Below are positions 40,901 to 48,095 of a DNA stretch of 48,591 nt, piece after piece (position 1 is the first letter of the stretch; each line of letters begins with the position of its first letter). The translations under genes and the position numbers were made by a program. The notes beneath the pieces were generated by a model. The model saw only the letters and a program-made list of their open reading frames with translations, did not search any database and was not told where the DNA came from. Origin of the DNA: Candidatus Sodaliphilus limicaballi (GTDB lineage: Bacteria; Bacteroidota; Bacteroidia; Bacteroidales; Muribaculaceae); NCBI GenBank assembly GCA_018065815.1, contig JAGHSP010000069.1, positions 1-48,591 of the forward strand, given 5' to 3'.

Positions 40901-42652
40901 GTTGTCGATGGTCAGCTCTATGGCTGAGGGGGTAATGTCGCTGCCTCCGCCGCCCGTGGGGATGGTGACGCTGTTCATCACGTTGCCGTCAGCGTCCAGC
41001 AGGGAGAGCTGGTTGGTCGAGGCATCAAACTGGAACCCGGCGGCAAGGCCGCTCTGCATCTGCTCGAGGGCTGCGCTCACGGCTGCATTGCCCACGGGGT
41101 TGCTGCTTTCCTTGTTGAGCACATCATCCACGGTGACGCTGTAGGAAAGGCGCACGAGGCCGTCACGACCGGGCGTTACAGGGTCGCCGTCGTTGAACTG
41201 CACGCCGCGCACTGTCGATCGCCAGGCGGTCTCGTCGGCCCAGTCCTCGAGGCGCATGCCGCAGAACTGCCATGTCTGCCATTCGCCCGCACCGCTCATG
41301 AAGGTGATGAAGCGGCCGCTGGCGCGCAGTTCCTCGGGCACTGCCGCTGCCGCTGTGCCGCGGTTGTAGTAGCCCTCGGCCTTGGGGACGAGTTCGTTCA
41401 CGTTGACCACATTGCCCGTGGTGCTCCCGCTTGCGCCGAAGGGCTGCCACGATGCCTTGTCGGTCCACGAGCCGCCCTGCCATTGCCAGTTCTCGATGCC
41501 GCCGTCGGTGAGCAGCGTGATGACCACCCCGGTGACGCGCGCGGCACTGTGCTGGTCGCCGTCGGTCAGGGCGAGGAAGGTGTCGAGCGTCAGCGCATGG
41601 CCTTGTCTGCCCGCAAGCATGTTGCCGTTGAAGAAGAGGCGAGGCTTCAAGCCGTCCTCGGTGGCGGCGGTGCGGGCGGTCAGCCCGGCGATCTGCGCGC
41701 TGAAGTCCTTGCCCATGGGAGCAAGCTCGGCACGCTCTTCCTGGTAGTAGTAGAGGGTGTCGGTGCTCGTGCACACATACGCCTTGAGGCTCAGCGGAGT
41801 GTAGTCCTCTCCGCTGTAGAGCGAGCGGTCGGCCCAGTCGAGGTAGTAGTTGTAGAGGGTGTTGAAGTCGGCAAGGTCTTTCACCGCCAGCAGCTGGGCG
41901 TCGGTGAGGCGCGTTGCCACTGCGGGATTGGCGGCGGGTGCCTTGGGGATGGCGGGCGTGAGTTCGGCCATCAGCGACGATACCGCCACGGCGGTGCGCA
42001 CGCCCAGCACAAACTGGCGAAGGCTCTCCACATAGAACACCTGCGCGTTGTCGTCGGTGCTCTTGCTCTCACTCTTGCCGCTCTTCACGGTCACAGCGCC
42101 CAGCACGGCACTGAACTCAAGCACATTGGCGAGGTTGTCGGGGATAAACTCCCCGGGCACCTTGCCGTTCCCGTCGAGAGGAGCAATGCCGCCCGCCTTG
42201 CCTATGCCGTCCAGCACATCGGTAATGCCCTGAAGGGCTTGCGACGCTGCACTGGCGGCGGTGTCTGCCGCCTCTTCGGCTCTCGTGGCGGCGGCGCTCA
42301 CCGTGGCAAACTGTTCCATGGCAGCAGCCACTGCCTGCACAGCGCTATTGACCTCGGCAAGCTGGGCGGGGGTGAGCAAGCCCGCATTGGCACTCGATGC
42401 AGCGGGGATGGTGATGCTCTTGCTCACAGTGTTCCCCTCGTCATCTACTGTGCGGTAACGCACCACATAGTTGCTCTCGCTCGTGCTGGTCGTGATTGTC
42501 GAGGCATCAACAATCTCCATCGGTAACACGGCAAGGCAACTCTGGATGAAGTCGACAAACATCTTGCCGACTCGAGCCGCGGTGTTCTCGTGCTCCTCGG
42601 TGGCATCGCGGATCACTGCGGCTTGTTGCAATAAGTTGCTTAGTTTACTCAT
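34985..42652 (-). CDS. Giant phage tail fibre with DGR-diversified lectin-like C-terminus
   Basis: A 2,555-residue structural protein, probably the receptor-binding fibre. N-terminal 1-175: helical, Ala-rich coiled-coil (about 95-150), then the fibre-type motif IAPLDGNGKVPGEFIP. About 590-860: Ig-like repeats. About 865-1085: LamG-like region. About 1110-1600: a region that resembles CotH kinase (GTSSQYYPRKNWKFKF near 1155 and FYDNDTI near 1557). About 1775-1955: leucine-rich-like repeats. About 2280-2555: an FGE/C-type-lectin-like domain with LVDYEMHKDIDVLWMAFYG and NGREWMDS. Residues 2509-2545 are the variable repeat. Domain names other than the last are inferences. The frame is open throughout and the gene has its own promoter and terminators. 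Confidence 0.9.
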   Translation of the reverse strand: MSKLSNLLQQAAVIRDATEEHENTAARVGKMFVDFIQSCLAVLPMEIVDASTITTSTSESNYVVRYRTVDDEGNTVSKSITIPAASSANAGLLTPAQLAEVNSAVQAVAAAMEQFATVSAAATRAEEAADTAASAASQALQGITDVLDGIGKAGGIAPLDGNGKVPGEFIPDNLANVLEFSAVLGAVTVKSGKSESKSTDDNAQVFYVESLRQFVLGVRTAVAVSSLMAELTPAIPKAPAANPAVATRLTDAQLLAVKDLADFNTLYNYYLDWADRSLYSGEDYTPLSLKAYVCTSTDTLYYYQEERAELAPMGKDFSAQIAGLTARTAATEDGLKPRLFFNGNMLAGRQGHALTLDTFLALTDGDQHSAARVTGVVITLLTDGGIENWQWQGGSWTDKASWQPFGASGSTTGNVVNVNELVPKAEGYYNRGTAAAAVPEELRASGRFITFMSGAGEWQTWQFCGMRLEDWADETAWRSTVRGVQFNDGDPVTPGRDGLVRLSYSVTVDDVLNKESSNPVGNAAVSAALEQMQSGLAAGFQFDASTNQLSLLDADGNVMNSVTIPTGGGGSDITPSAIELTIDNGLIATLKEGDTRTVDFTWHHYNITTGVDDQLGGRAELIVNGSSVESKDVVQGIGSFDVSPWLTVGTNSVRVRITADDGVVAQSAYIKITVVTLGIASSYSLATLTESGTVIPFRFTVNGSGAKVVNFTLDGEPLSTMTVTSSGATSIKDIPTAGLAHGAHALEVWAEREIADGVMLTSNRLYFDLMITRQGTGDIIIATECDKVKVTQYDTLSVPFAIYDPASITSHIEVLLDGVVLTSMDVDRNRHTVSHRSREAGTSTLTIKCGEVTRDIEVEVVPASHQITAETAALALYLTASGRSNAASNKGEWSFTDANGNTTAAEFTDCPFDTQSGWLADGKGLVSLHLAGGAQCRIPLNIFAEDCKLEGKTIEVEFTATNCHDADAVLIGCMNGTVGFEITAQECFLQSALRQRVSSKFKQGERVRVGFVIQRVDEQRFMLLYLDGVLSGIQQYDTSDYFVQNEPVAISMGNRLCDLDIWNVRVYNTSLGMRQMVNNYIADMDDTTVMFAKLERNDIMNDDNADAVDYEKAVQQIPCITFVGTLPKFKGDKKKDTKVIYEDRQHPECSFSCNKVQNDVQGTSSQYYPRKNWKFKFLEDITLTHSGSTAKKYALRGVDGHGNLVPQKAVKTFCLKADFAESSGTHNTGAANFIGEVLSSTGILTPPQHIDPTVRTTIFGFPVLMFHQETESSPRTFIGKYNFNNDKSTADTFGFEKIAGYNDAMVNRSDYLLWQGTLSQLQGDADALEAAEGGELMYLIAAAADSTHLNHLAKYNAEQGAWQDMGELWQWDAEAKNWRNRAGATIALAQGLAEAKSGKLIENNAECWEFTNNGHPMCLFHSSDFTSQVTGDDIADWFDGDSLPVDSEGTRHAPYWGGAFEPRYPDCDDLNAAYGRGKVPAQLKRIVDWLVSLDITDTTLTEQQVAERKARFVTEAGNYFHKDMLLAYDNLREGLLAVDQGAKNMMWAFYDGLCYPIFYDNDTILTLNNEGRIQFTPYAELHDTDALGKQVFNGESSALWNLVEQTMDADKTTNYERLTAQGNFIYARALYWFNERQSDQWCETIYNEDSRYKYIDSFGVAGQGDGQAQNYLDIAQGSRAHHRKWVLSERFAYINAKRCTGSYRDSAVYLRANTEGASSVPSKVEVTVTAAQDWYFGFRFSGNAGYSSRLVRKGQQYTFTAPAGSRPNDTETYIYQADRIADLGDLSVLYPTTLVVGGCRLLESLTVGNATPGYTGKLATLTLGNHPLLKYINVVNCPTLQSSLDVSGCRSLERIEAQGSRITAVNLPTASVIRRMHLPETLVQLQFDRLPNLTYEGITLDGYAQIQTVNIVSCPRLDAVRLLGDILATAGNQLQYVRITDINLTGDGQALIDMMNKGVKGAENRNGKPELFGTYRLTSYMDPDRLAQLQAYYEHLSIHNAQCTVIEFDETLSYDANITNLDNGTYDGDGKVGYVPSGHITRIIDSIHAYKGEFAGGKMKLRQISDEDINVLADGRTTSDLEDSSGVGHDIFVGMPRYWYKGINDHLHNKKYLCLSSEDHCPLPSYSRIERHPLADLMIAEFASLLVENFPEGSAFNASSLDTSSTNNVYRMNVEGMKQVRWPSINSSTVGCAFLDAKGKVMSTVAPLVSHAQNDFISGEYVFVAVPDGAVDFVFTAVRGLESQECIAVDSDAVEAIEPDWVEHEFALVGMYKATKDALWRLRSVSGQSPLYGVNNATTTSPYWKYDEQGNLVVGLPQSTLSMNRTFKDFSNLAKCRGAGYQLVDYEMHKDIDVLWMAFYGRRNCQAVNGVGVNYGTVTGGTNTLSSGGETFRSPKRESVSGQRPRTLCLEDWWANGREWMDSVAVNVTSFAAYFRNKCTVPTGSVADHVWHIQMPDGRERAVQGVSGSTEICRVRWGRYCDVVPSRLVSNSNYDTFFCDQQEDTASTGRVVARSGYSYNANNGFVVVNATYDSSYAFFYIGSRLAFRGAVEFVE
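35018..35128 (-). repeat. DGR variable repeat (VR) in the fibre gene
   Basis: A 111-base copy of the TR at codons 2509-2545, ten codons before the stop. Compared with the TR on the reading strand, 13 adenines are replaced, 11 by T and 2 by G, and no other base differs. Nine asparagine codons become Tyr (5), Phe (2), Ser (1) and Val (1), and one ACA becomes synonymous ACT. The last 17 bases (to 35018) are invariant and GC-rich, the place where mutagenic homology initiates; past them the two copies also differ at non-adenine positions. Confidence 0.97.
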
Positions 42653-42684
42653 TGTTTTATGATTTTAGTTAATTAAACGCATTG

Positions 42685-42692
42685 CAAATTTA
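42685..42692 (-). promoter_or_regulatory. Putative promoter -7 element for the fibre gene
   Basis: TAAATTTG on the minus strand, exact TAnnTTTG, 32 bases before ATG 42652. A TTTG lies 16 bases further upstream, a little close for the usual -33 element. It follows the terminator at 42722-42743, so the fibre would be transcribed on its own. Confidence 0.6.
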
Positions 42693-42721
42693 ACGACTGC
42701 GCTCTGCTCAAAAAAAGACAA

Positions 42722-42743
42722 CACCGCCCTCAGCGGGGCAGTG
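42722..42743 (-). terminator. Rho-independent terminator overlapping the end of the 166-residue gene
   Basis: On the minus strand CACTGCCC and GGGCGGTG form an 8-pair stem (one T-G) with loop CGCTGA, followed by TTGTC and seven T. The stop codon of the upstream gene lies in the loop region. It ends the neck/tail block and starts the isolation of the fibre-DGR unit. Confidence 0.8.
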
Positions 42744-43230
42744 CTTTGTTCGCGTTCTCCAGTGCTTCGCATATCACTGCGGCGGCTTCCTCGCCCACCA
42801 TGTGCGCCATCGTCTCTTTCATGCGCATCAGCGACGCAAACAGTTTAGGATTGAACCAGTCGCGCTTCTCCCTCGGCTCGCCGCTGGTGTAGTGCCCGCC
42901 CCAGGCAGGGCCCACCTTGCGAGGACGGTCCAGGCGGTGCTCCTTGCGGTAGGCCGCGCCCAGGAACGGCAGGTCGCCGCCGTTATTCCTGTGGTAGCCG
43001 TTGCCCACGCCGTAGGCCTGGTAGATGCCGTAGCTCAGGAACCGCAGCACGATGCTCGCGCTCAGCCCGTCATGGCTCACGCTCTCGCTGAACGACTGCA
43101 TCAGCGCACCCGTCCGCCTGATGTTCCACATCTGCAGCTTGTCCTGCCATATCTGGGTCATCAGTTTCGCCCAGTTGTCTATCCACAGCTGTTGCTGGCG
43201 CTCTATCTCTTCTTTCCTCAGCTCTGCCAT
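42730..43230 (-). CDS. Phage structural protein, head-tail or tail completion candidate
   Basis: A 166-residue protein with a charged helical start (ELRKEEIERQQQLWIDNWAKL) and a glycine/aromatic middle (YGIYQAYGVGNGYHRNNGGDLPF). I recognise no named family with certainty; length, position and the TGALMQSFS stretch recall HK97 gp10-like tail completion proteins, but this is a guess. It overlaps the upstream gene by 13 bases and is the last of a tight block of small genes before the fibre. Its stop sits within a terminator hairpin. Confidence 0.5.
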   Translation of the reverse strand: MAELRKEEIERQQQLWIDNWAKLMTQIWQDKLQMWNIRRTGALMQSFSESVSHDGLSASIVLRFLSYGIYQAYGVGNGYHRNNGGDLPFLGAAYRKEHRLDRPRKVGPAWGGHYTSGEPREKRDWFNPKLFASLMRMKETMAHMVGEEAAAVICEALENANKALPR

Positions 43231-43721
43231 TCGCTTGCGTCATATGTTAGGTCAACTGGCTCGCTCACCTCCACCATGAAGTACAGCCCGGTGCAGCCGT
43301 TCAGGAAATACTGGCCCAGCTCGCGGCTCAGCACGCTCTCGGTGCGCAGGTACACCAGGTCGTTGCTCAGCGCGTCCTCGTCCGTCAGCATCCGCGTCAG
43401 CAGCTGCTGCATCAACTGGCGGCACTTGCCCAGCGCCGTCTCATAGCTGCTCATGTCTTTCATCGAGTAGCGGTGCAGCAGGAACACCGTCACCGTCCGC
43501 TTCTTGAACCAACCGCCGTTGCGGCCCCTGAAGGTCGCCCCGTCATTGGTGTCGTCCACGCAGAAAAAAGCATTCGCCGTGCGGAACTGTTGCAGCGGGC
43601 CCTGCAGGGTCTCGATACCCGAGCAGGTGCACCACTTGAACTTCTCGGCCTGCGCCAGCTTGTTGCGCTCCCACAGCCCCTTGAAGTAGCCTATGTAGTC
43701 AAACAGTTGTTTTGCATTCAT
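43218..43721 (-). CDS. Phage structural protein of unknown family
   Basis: A 167-residue protein with no signal peptide or membrane segment. It opens MNAKQLFDYIGYFKGLWERN and contains FFCVDDTNDGATFRG and YFMVEVSEPVDLTYD. No family is recognised. It overlaps the upstream gene by 4 bases and the downstream gene by 13, which places it in the neck/tail block, and size fits a neck or tail terminator protein. This role is only positional inference. Confidence 0.5.
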   Translation of the reverse strand: MNAKQLFDYIGYFKGLWERNKLAQAEKFKWCTCSGIETLQGPLQQFRTANAFFCVDDTNDGATFRGRNGGWFKKRTVTVFLLHRYSMKDMSSYETALGKCRQLMQQLLTRMLTDEDALSNDLVYLRTESVLSRELGQYFLNGCTGLYFMVEVSEPVDLTYDASEWQS

Positions 43722-44482
43722 TTCTTCTTCATTTTGCGGTTAAACTCCTCGGCCTCTCGCGCCTTGGCGTCGAGTTCGGTCAGCGCGCGCCATGTGTCGG
43801 TACCCAGGATCTCGCCCTCTTTGGTCACGTCGCCGCCCGTCAGCGCCCTTATCTGGTTGTTCATCATGTCGGCCATCTCCACAGTGCCGCCTCCGTCGCT
43901 GGGCTTGAACAGGTTCGGGAACTGATGGGCAAACATCGCCTTTACTTGCGTCCACCACTGTATCACGCCCAGTTGCTCCCACATCTCCACCTTGCCCTTC
44001 AGCCCGGGATAGAGCAGCCGCGCAAGGTGCTTCACTGCCTCTTCGCTCTGGCTCTGCAATACACCCTGGTAGCAGTTCTCACATTGCAGGTAAGTCCCGA
44101 ACTCCACCCCGTGCAACTCGGCTGGCAGGGCAGCCGCGCCATGCAGCCGGTCAGGGCGCACAGGGCGGCTGCCGGGCTCGTCCAGCCAGTTTAGGGTGTC
44201 AAGCATCCCGGGCACCAGCTCGGGGTTGAGCAGGAACTTCCGCCCTTTGCCGCCCTCCGTCGGCACGGTGCATTCCCATGCTTTCCCCGTGCGGTGCAGC
44301 GCTTTCAGCCCGGTCAAGTGCATCAGCAGGGCGAGGCGGCCGCGCCACGGCTCCTCGGCGCGCGCCTTGATTTTCAGCACCTCGGTCAGTTCCTCCTGGC
44401 TCAATTCAGCCCAGCCAGTGGGCAGCGTCAGGCTCAGCGTCTTGCCGTCACCCGAAAAAGTAGCACGGATCGTCCTTCTCAT
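43718..44482 (-). CDS. Phage protein of unknown family
   Basis: 254 residues from the ATG at 44482, which opens MRRTIRATFSGDGKTLSLTLPTGW. The frame stays open to 44560, but the upstream part overlaps the previous gene heavily and has low-complexity Pro/Arg content, so the later ATG is preferred. The body is helical with LQCENCYQGVLQSQSEEAV (a Cys pair) and ends in a basic tail (EEFNRKMKKK). No family is recognised. It may be a head-tail or scaffold-like factor of the structural block. Confidence 0.5.
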   Translation of the reverse strand: MRRTIRATFSGDGKTLSLTLPTGWAELSQEELTEVLKIKARAEEPWRGRLALLMHLTGLKALHRTGKAWECTVPTEGGKGRKFLLNPELVPGMLDTLNWLDEPGSRPVRPDRLHGAAALPAELHGVEFGTYLQCENCYQGVLQSQSEEAVKHLARLLYPGLKGKVEMWEQLGVIQWWTQVKAMFAHQFPNLFKPSDGGGTVEMADMMNNQIRALTGGDVTKEGEILGTDTWRALTELDAKAREAEEFNRKMKKK

Positions 44483-45254
44483 TCTTGTAGGGTTCAAAGG
44501 TGTTGGCGGCATACGCCGTCGAGTTTGCGTAGGTCCGGAATGTCTCGATGTTGCCGTCAAGCCACTCCACCAGTTTCTTCACGTGGTAGTGCGCCATCAC
44601 GCTGTCACCGCTCGCGTCAGCGCCTATCACCTGCAGCACCTTGTGGATGGCTGTGTTCTGCATCGCCGTCGCGCTTCCCGTGCGCAGTGCGTCACACAGT
44701 TCTTGGTAGAACTCTCCTGAGATGCAGTGCTGCACCTTCGCCTCGGCAGCCGCAATCTTGGGTCGCCACTCGTCCAGCATCGAGCGGTGGCCGTTCGCCA
44801 CGCCCAGGTACATCAGCTGCAGTCGCCCGTTCCACACCAGGCTGCGGAACACCTCCCTCGCCGTGTGGGTCTCCACCCACAGCTCATTGCCGCGAAGCAT
44901 CGACAGCAGCTCGTCCACCGTGTCGTCAAGCGACCACTGCACCTGCTGCCGCAGGCGGTTCACGCGCTCGGCACTCGCCGGCGCAACGTTCTGGTTGCTC
45001 ACCACCCCGAATCCGTTCTCGGTCAGCACAAGGTCCAGGTGCGCTATCGCCAGCTTATACGCCGTCAGGCACACCATCCGGTTGCACAGGTTCAGCAGCT
45101 GCAAGTCGTTCTCGCGCTCGCTATACAGGTCGCCGCCCAGCAGCGACTTCACCGACGCCTCGCCCTCGCTCAACTGCTCGGCTATCCGCTCAAACAGCGT
45201 GTCATCGGGCATCACAGCACTTGGCACATAGTATTCAAATTCTTGTCGCGTCAT
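44448..45254 (-). CDS. DUF6712-like phage structural protein
   Basis: A 268-residue protein with long alpha-helices. The stretch ENGFGVVSNQNVAPASAERVNRL recalls DUF6712, a family frequent in Bacteroidetes prophages next to portal-like genes; the family name is from memory. It probably has a neck or adaptor role, as suggested by its position right after the portal-like gene, with a 4-base overlap. It has no catalytic motif. Confidence 0.6.
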   Translation of the reverse strand: MTRQEFEYYVPSAVMPDDTLFERIAEQLSEGEASVKSLLGGDLYSERENDLQLLNLCNRMVCLTAYKLAIAHLDLVLTENGFGVVSNQNVAPASAERVNRLRQQVQWSLDDTVDELLSMLRGNELWVETHTAREVFRSLVWNGRLQLMYLGVANGHRSMLDEWRPKIAAAEAKVQHCISGEFYQELCDALRTGSATAMQNTAIHKVLQVIGADASGDSVMAHYHVKKLVEWLDGNIETFRTYANSTAYAANTFEPYKNEKDDPCYFFG

Positions 45255-46639
45255 TGCTCGTTGTTATCTTGGTTTAGTGAAACTTCCTTTGCATCGGTCT
45301 TCTGGTCGAGGGTGGTGAGCATTATCAGCGGCACATCGGGTACAGCACGCTCTTGCCATCCGTTGTAGTAGATCACTACCCAGTGCACCTTCATCATGAT
45401 GTCGTGCCACGACTTCTCAAGGCTCTGCTTGAGGGTGAAAAGTTCTCGCTTGTCACTGCCGCTGTTGTTGCTTTGCGACTTGCCGGGCGTTGCACCCACA
45501 AGGTTAGGGTGGATATTGTCGCCATAGCAAGTCATGTTGGCTGCCTCCTGAATATCCTCGCTCCAGTCGCCGCCTTCCTTGCTCGCGTCGATCACGTTGA
45601 TCCGCACCATGCGGTTTTCCTTTCCGTTGGGGTCGATGTAGTAGCCCGTTATCCACACTTTGCCGCTGTTCTCAATGCCCGCAACAAAGTTCTTGATGTT
45701 CTCTTTCTCACGCTTGATGCGCTCGGCTTGCTTCAGCGGGTCGGTGATATTCTCCTCGTCACAGATGTTATACCAGTAGTCCCTATGCACCTCCACCTGG
45801 TACTTCACGCTCGCATGGTTGCGCAGCTTGGCTTTCTTGCCTGTACCTATCAGTCGCTTGATGTCAAACCAGTCGCCCCTGAAGATTGCCGTGTAATAGG
45901 GCACGGGGTAATACTGCAAGCCGGGAGTGGGAAAGCGCATCAGCACCGCAAACTTCCTCGTCTTGGTGCGCTCTTTCTTCAAGCCGTCCCAGCCGGGTGC
46001 TCGCCCCATCAGCACCTCGAGGTGACCCAGCGGGTCTTTCTCGTCGAGCAGCTGCAGCACCTCGATGTCCTTGGCGGTCAACCCGCGCTGGCCGCGCCAG
46101 TTGGCATAGAACACATGGTTGATGCGGCCTCGTGCATCGGCTTTCTCAAAGCGGCAGTAGCACGCCTCCTTGTGGCGCACCTGAACCACCTTGCTGCCGT
46201 CACGGCTCAGGATAATCACAGCAACCGCAAAGTAGAAGTATTTCATGTCGGTAGCCTGCTCCAGGAAAAACTCGGGAAGCGAGTTCTGGAACATCCACCG
46301 CTTCACCTCCATGTCGGTGGTGGGCTCGCCGCTCTGCGGGTCGTTGTAGCGCAGTCCGTTGCCATAGCACGTCAGCACGTTGAACAGCTTGTTCTGGCTC
46401 ATGATCTCGTCAGCACCTATCAGTCGCATCATCTCAAACGGCAACTGGTCGTCGGCTCCGAATGGCACATACTGGTACTTGCCGCCATACTGCGGCAGGT
46501 TCCTCACCGCTGGCAAGCCGTCCTCGTCAAAGATGTCGCCGCTGCTGCTCACCTCGCTCATGATTGCAGCAACCTTACTCTTACCCACGGTGAATATCTC
46601 GCCCTTGGGCAACTGGATGTCTAAATCTTCTCTTTTCAT
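45251..46639 (-). CDS. Portal-like phage protein
   Basis: A 462-residue protein. The N-terminal part (KYQYVPFGADDQLPFEMMRLIG) and the middle (YPVPYYTAIFRGDWFDIKRLIG), together with the late NNSGSDKRELFTLKQ, resemble portal-like proteins of Bacteroidetes phages. The portal forms the ring at the head vertex through which DNA passes. Length (about 450) and the adaptor-like gene behind it support this. No terminase or capsid gene is seen next to it in the window, which is unusual and lowers certainty. Confidence 0.5.
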   Translation of the reverse strand: MKREDLDIQLPKGEIFTVGKSKVAAIMSEVSSSGDIFDEDGLPAVRNLPQYGGKYQYVPFGADDQLPFEMMRLIGADEIMSQNKLFNVLTCYGNGLRYNDPQSGEPTTDMEVKRWMFQNSLPEFFLEQATDMKYFYFAVAVIILSRDGSKVVQVRHKEACYCRFEKADARGRINHVFYANWRGQRGLTAKDIEVLQLLDEKDPLGHLEVLMGRAPGWDGLKKERTKTRKFAVLMRFPTPGLQYYPVPYYTAIFRGDWFDIKRLIGTGKKAKLRNHASVKYQVEVHRDYWYNICDEENITDPLKQAERIKREKENIKNFVAGIENSGKVWITGYYIDPNGKENRMVRINVIDASKEGGDWSEDIQEAANMTCYGDNIHPNLVGATPGKSQSNNSGSDKRELFTLKQSLEKSWHDIMMKVHWVVIYYNGWQERAVPDVPLIMLTTLDQKTDAKEVSLNQDNNEQ

Positions 46640-46884
46640 CGGTATATTGTCATATTATTGATTTCAAACAGTGTCACGTCGCGGAACTCGCGTATCAGCC
46701 CGCTCTCGGGCAACTTGATCCGGTGCGTCCCCTTGCGCCAGTGGCTGCCCACGCATTTCACGCCGCGGTACTCCAGTATGTCACCCGTGCTCAGCTTCCA
46801 CACGCGCAGGTCGCACGCATATCCCGCCTCAAGCAGCACAATGGCATCCTTGATGTGGATCACGCCTTTAGTTGTAGGTCTCAT
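46636..46884 (-). CDS. Small phage protein of unknown function
   Basis: 82 residues from ATG 46884 (MRPTTKGVIHIKDAIVLLEAG). An in-frame TTG at 46899 would give five more residues. It is beta-rich with a charged KGTHRIKLPESGLIREFRDVTLFEIN end. It sits between the larger 338-residue gene (17-base overlap) and the portal-like gene (4-base overlap), so it is part of the structural operon. No family is recognised. Confidence 0.55.
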   Translation of the reverse strand: MRPTTKGVIHIKDAIVLLEAGYACDLRVWKLSTGDILEYRGVKCVGSHWRKGTHRIKLPESGLIREFRDVTLFEINNMTIYR

Positions 46885-47884
46885 CAAATGTCGAGTCAAA
46901 TAGTTTGGGAGCCCTCACGGCCATCAGGCGGGCGCTCAACTGCTCGGCTCGGCGCCAGGTCACAGTCATGTCGGCAACGGTGTCGTCGGCGGTGTTATGC
47001 TTCACGTCAACGCCTGTCACCACCACTGCGTCAATGGCAACGCCTTTGTTGAGCAGTAGCAACTCGCGGCTGCGGGCAAGGTCACGAACAAGCGCCACTC
47101 CGCTCGGGCGCAACGCTCCCGTCCAGCTCTTCACCGTGTCGGTCTCCTCCAGGTTATACATTCGCAGCTGGCCGTTCACCAGCGCTGTCTCTCTCACATA
47201 GTCGGGGTCGCTCTCTTGCATCCCGGCAAAATACACCGCCTCCCAGGCACCGAAGGCGTTGCGCATCAGCATCGCCGTCTCGGCTGTGGCAAGTGTGCTC
47301 ACGCGGTAACGCATCGTGCGCTCTCCGGCCTTTACAGTGTAGCCCACAAGCCTGCCCATCGACAGGTCAACAAACTGTGCCGCGCTCACGTCAACCTCCG
47401 CCGCCTCGCCAGCCTGCAACTCAATGTCGAGCGTGCGCTGCACTGTTACCACCTCGCTGCCGTTCCAGTAGGTCGCCACCACTATCACTGCCGGCAGCGA
47501 TGTCTCAATCGGGAGCAGCGTCAGCAGTTCCTTGCGCTTCTCCGAGGTGTCGCGCTCGCTCATCACGGTGCTCAGGAAGAACGACGGCAGGAACTTCATC
47601 GCCGGCTCGTTCACCGTCAGGCGGCTCTGCACCACATGCACCGTCTTGCTCTCATCGCCCACCGTGATCCTGAAGGTTGCTGCCACCTCGGCAATCAGCG
47701 GTGACAACAGTTTATACAGGTGATACACTCGCACCTTGCCCTCCACAGGGATATAGGTGCCGTTCAGCACCGCCGCCCCGCTGGCGTCGGCAATCGTCAC
47801 CGTCACATCCTCGTGGCTGTCTGCCTCCAGGATGTCAAGCTCGCTCACAAAGTGCCATGCTCCTATGTCGTTAAAGTTTATCAT
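46868..47884 (-). CDS. Phage structural protein, tail-like, unknown family
   Basis: A 338-residue protein, mostly beta-strand by eye, opening MINFNDIGAWHFVSELDILEAD with repeated Ig-like strand patterns (VTVTIADASGAAVLNGTYIP, FRITVGDESKTVHVV). It lacks signal peptide and membrane segments. It is the first gene of the tight structural block and has a TAACTTTG element four bases before its start. A virion surface or tail role is inferred from fold impression and position. Confidence 0.5.
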   Translation of the reverse strand: MINFNDIGAWHFVSELDILEADSHEDVTVTIADASGAAVLNGTYIPVEGKVRVYHLYKLLSPLIAEVAATFRITVGDESKTVHVVQSRLTVNEPAMKFLPSFFLSTVMSERDTSEKRKELLTLLPIETSLPAVIVVATYWNGSEVVTVQRTLDIELQAGEAAEVDVSAAQFVDLSMGRLVGYTVKAGERTMRYRVSTLATAETAMLMRNAFGAWEAVYFAGMQESDPDYVRETALVNGQLRMYNLEETDTVKSWTGALRPSGVALVRDLARSRELLLLNKGVAIDAVVVTGVDVKHNTADDTVADMTVTWRRAEQLSARLMAVRAPKLFDSTFDETYN

Positions 47885-47888
47885 ATCG

Positions 47889-47896
47889 CAAAGTTA
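47889..47896 (-). promoter_or_regulatory. Putative promoter -7 element of the structural block
   Basis: TAACTTTG on the minus strand matches TAnnTTTG, four bases before ATG 47884, so a leaderless message is predicted. The longer string AGTAACTTTGC is shared with the TR promoter element. Confidence 0.55.
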
Positions 47897-47930
47897 CTTC
47901 TTGCTTGCAACAGGTAAAAAGACACTCACG

Positions 47931-48095
47931 CTACTCACGCAGCTTGGCGATGAAGCGCTGCACACGGGGGCATTGCTTTGGGTGCTTGCGCTCCACTGCG
48001 TCCTCGCCACATGCCGTGCAGTAGTTGCACAGCAGTCGTGACAGCCTTGTCGGCGACACCGCTATGCAGGTCTCATTGATTCTTCTCTTTCCCAT
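47931..48095 (-). CDS. Tiny cysteine-rich phage protein
   Basis: A 54-residue protein, MGKRRINETCIAVSPTRLSR..., with CNYCTAC followed by a later cysteine (Cys23, 26, 29 and 42), which could bind zinc. The start overlaps the end of the upstream 52-residue gene by 23 bases in another frame. No family is recognised; a small DNA- or RNA-binding factor is possible. Support comes from the intact frame, gene packing and cysteine pattern. Confidence 0.5.
   Translation of the reverse strand: MGKRRINETCIAVSPTRLSRLLCNYCTACGEDAVERKHPKQCPRVQRFIAKLRE

Noticed and set aside
45353-46624. Long plus-strand open frames opposite the phage genes (also 41483-42526 and 40058-40927)
   Set aside because: They are frame shadows of the GC-rich minus-strand genes; their residue make-up (His/Val/Ala-rich) is unlike real proteins and they lack family motifs.
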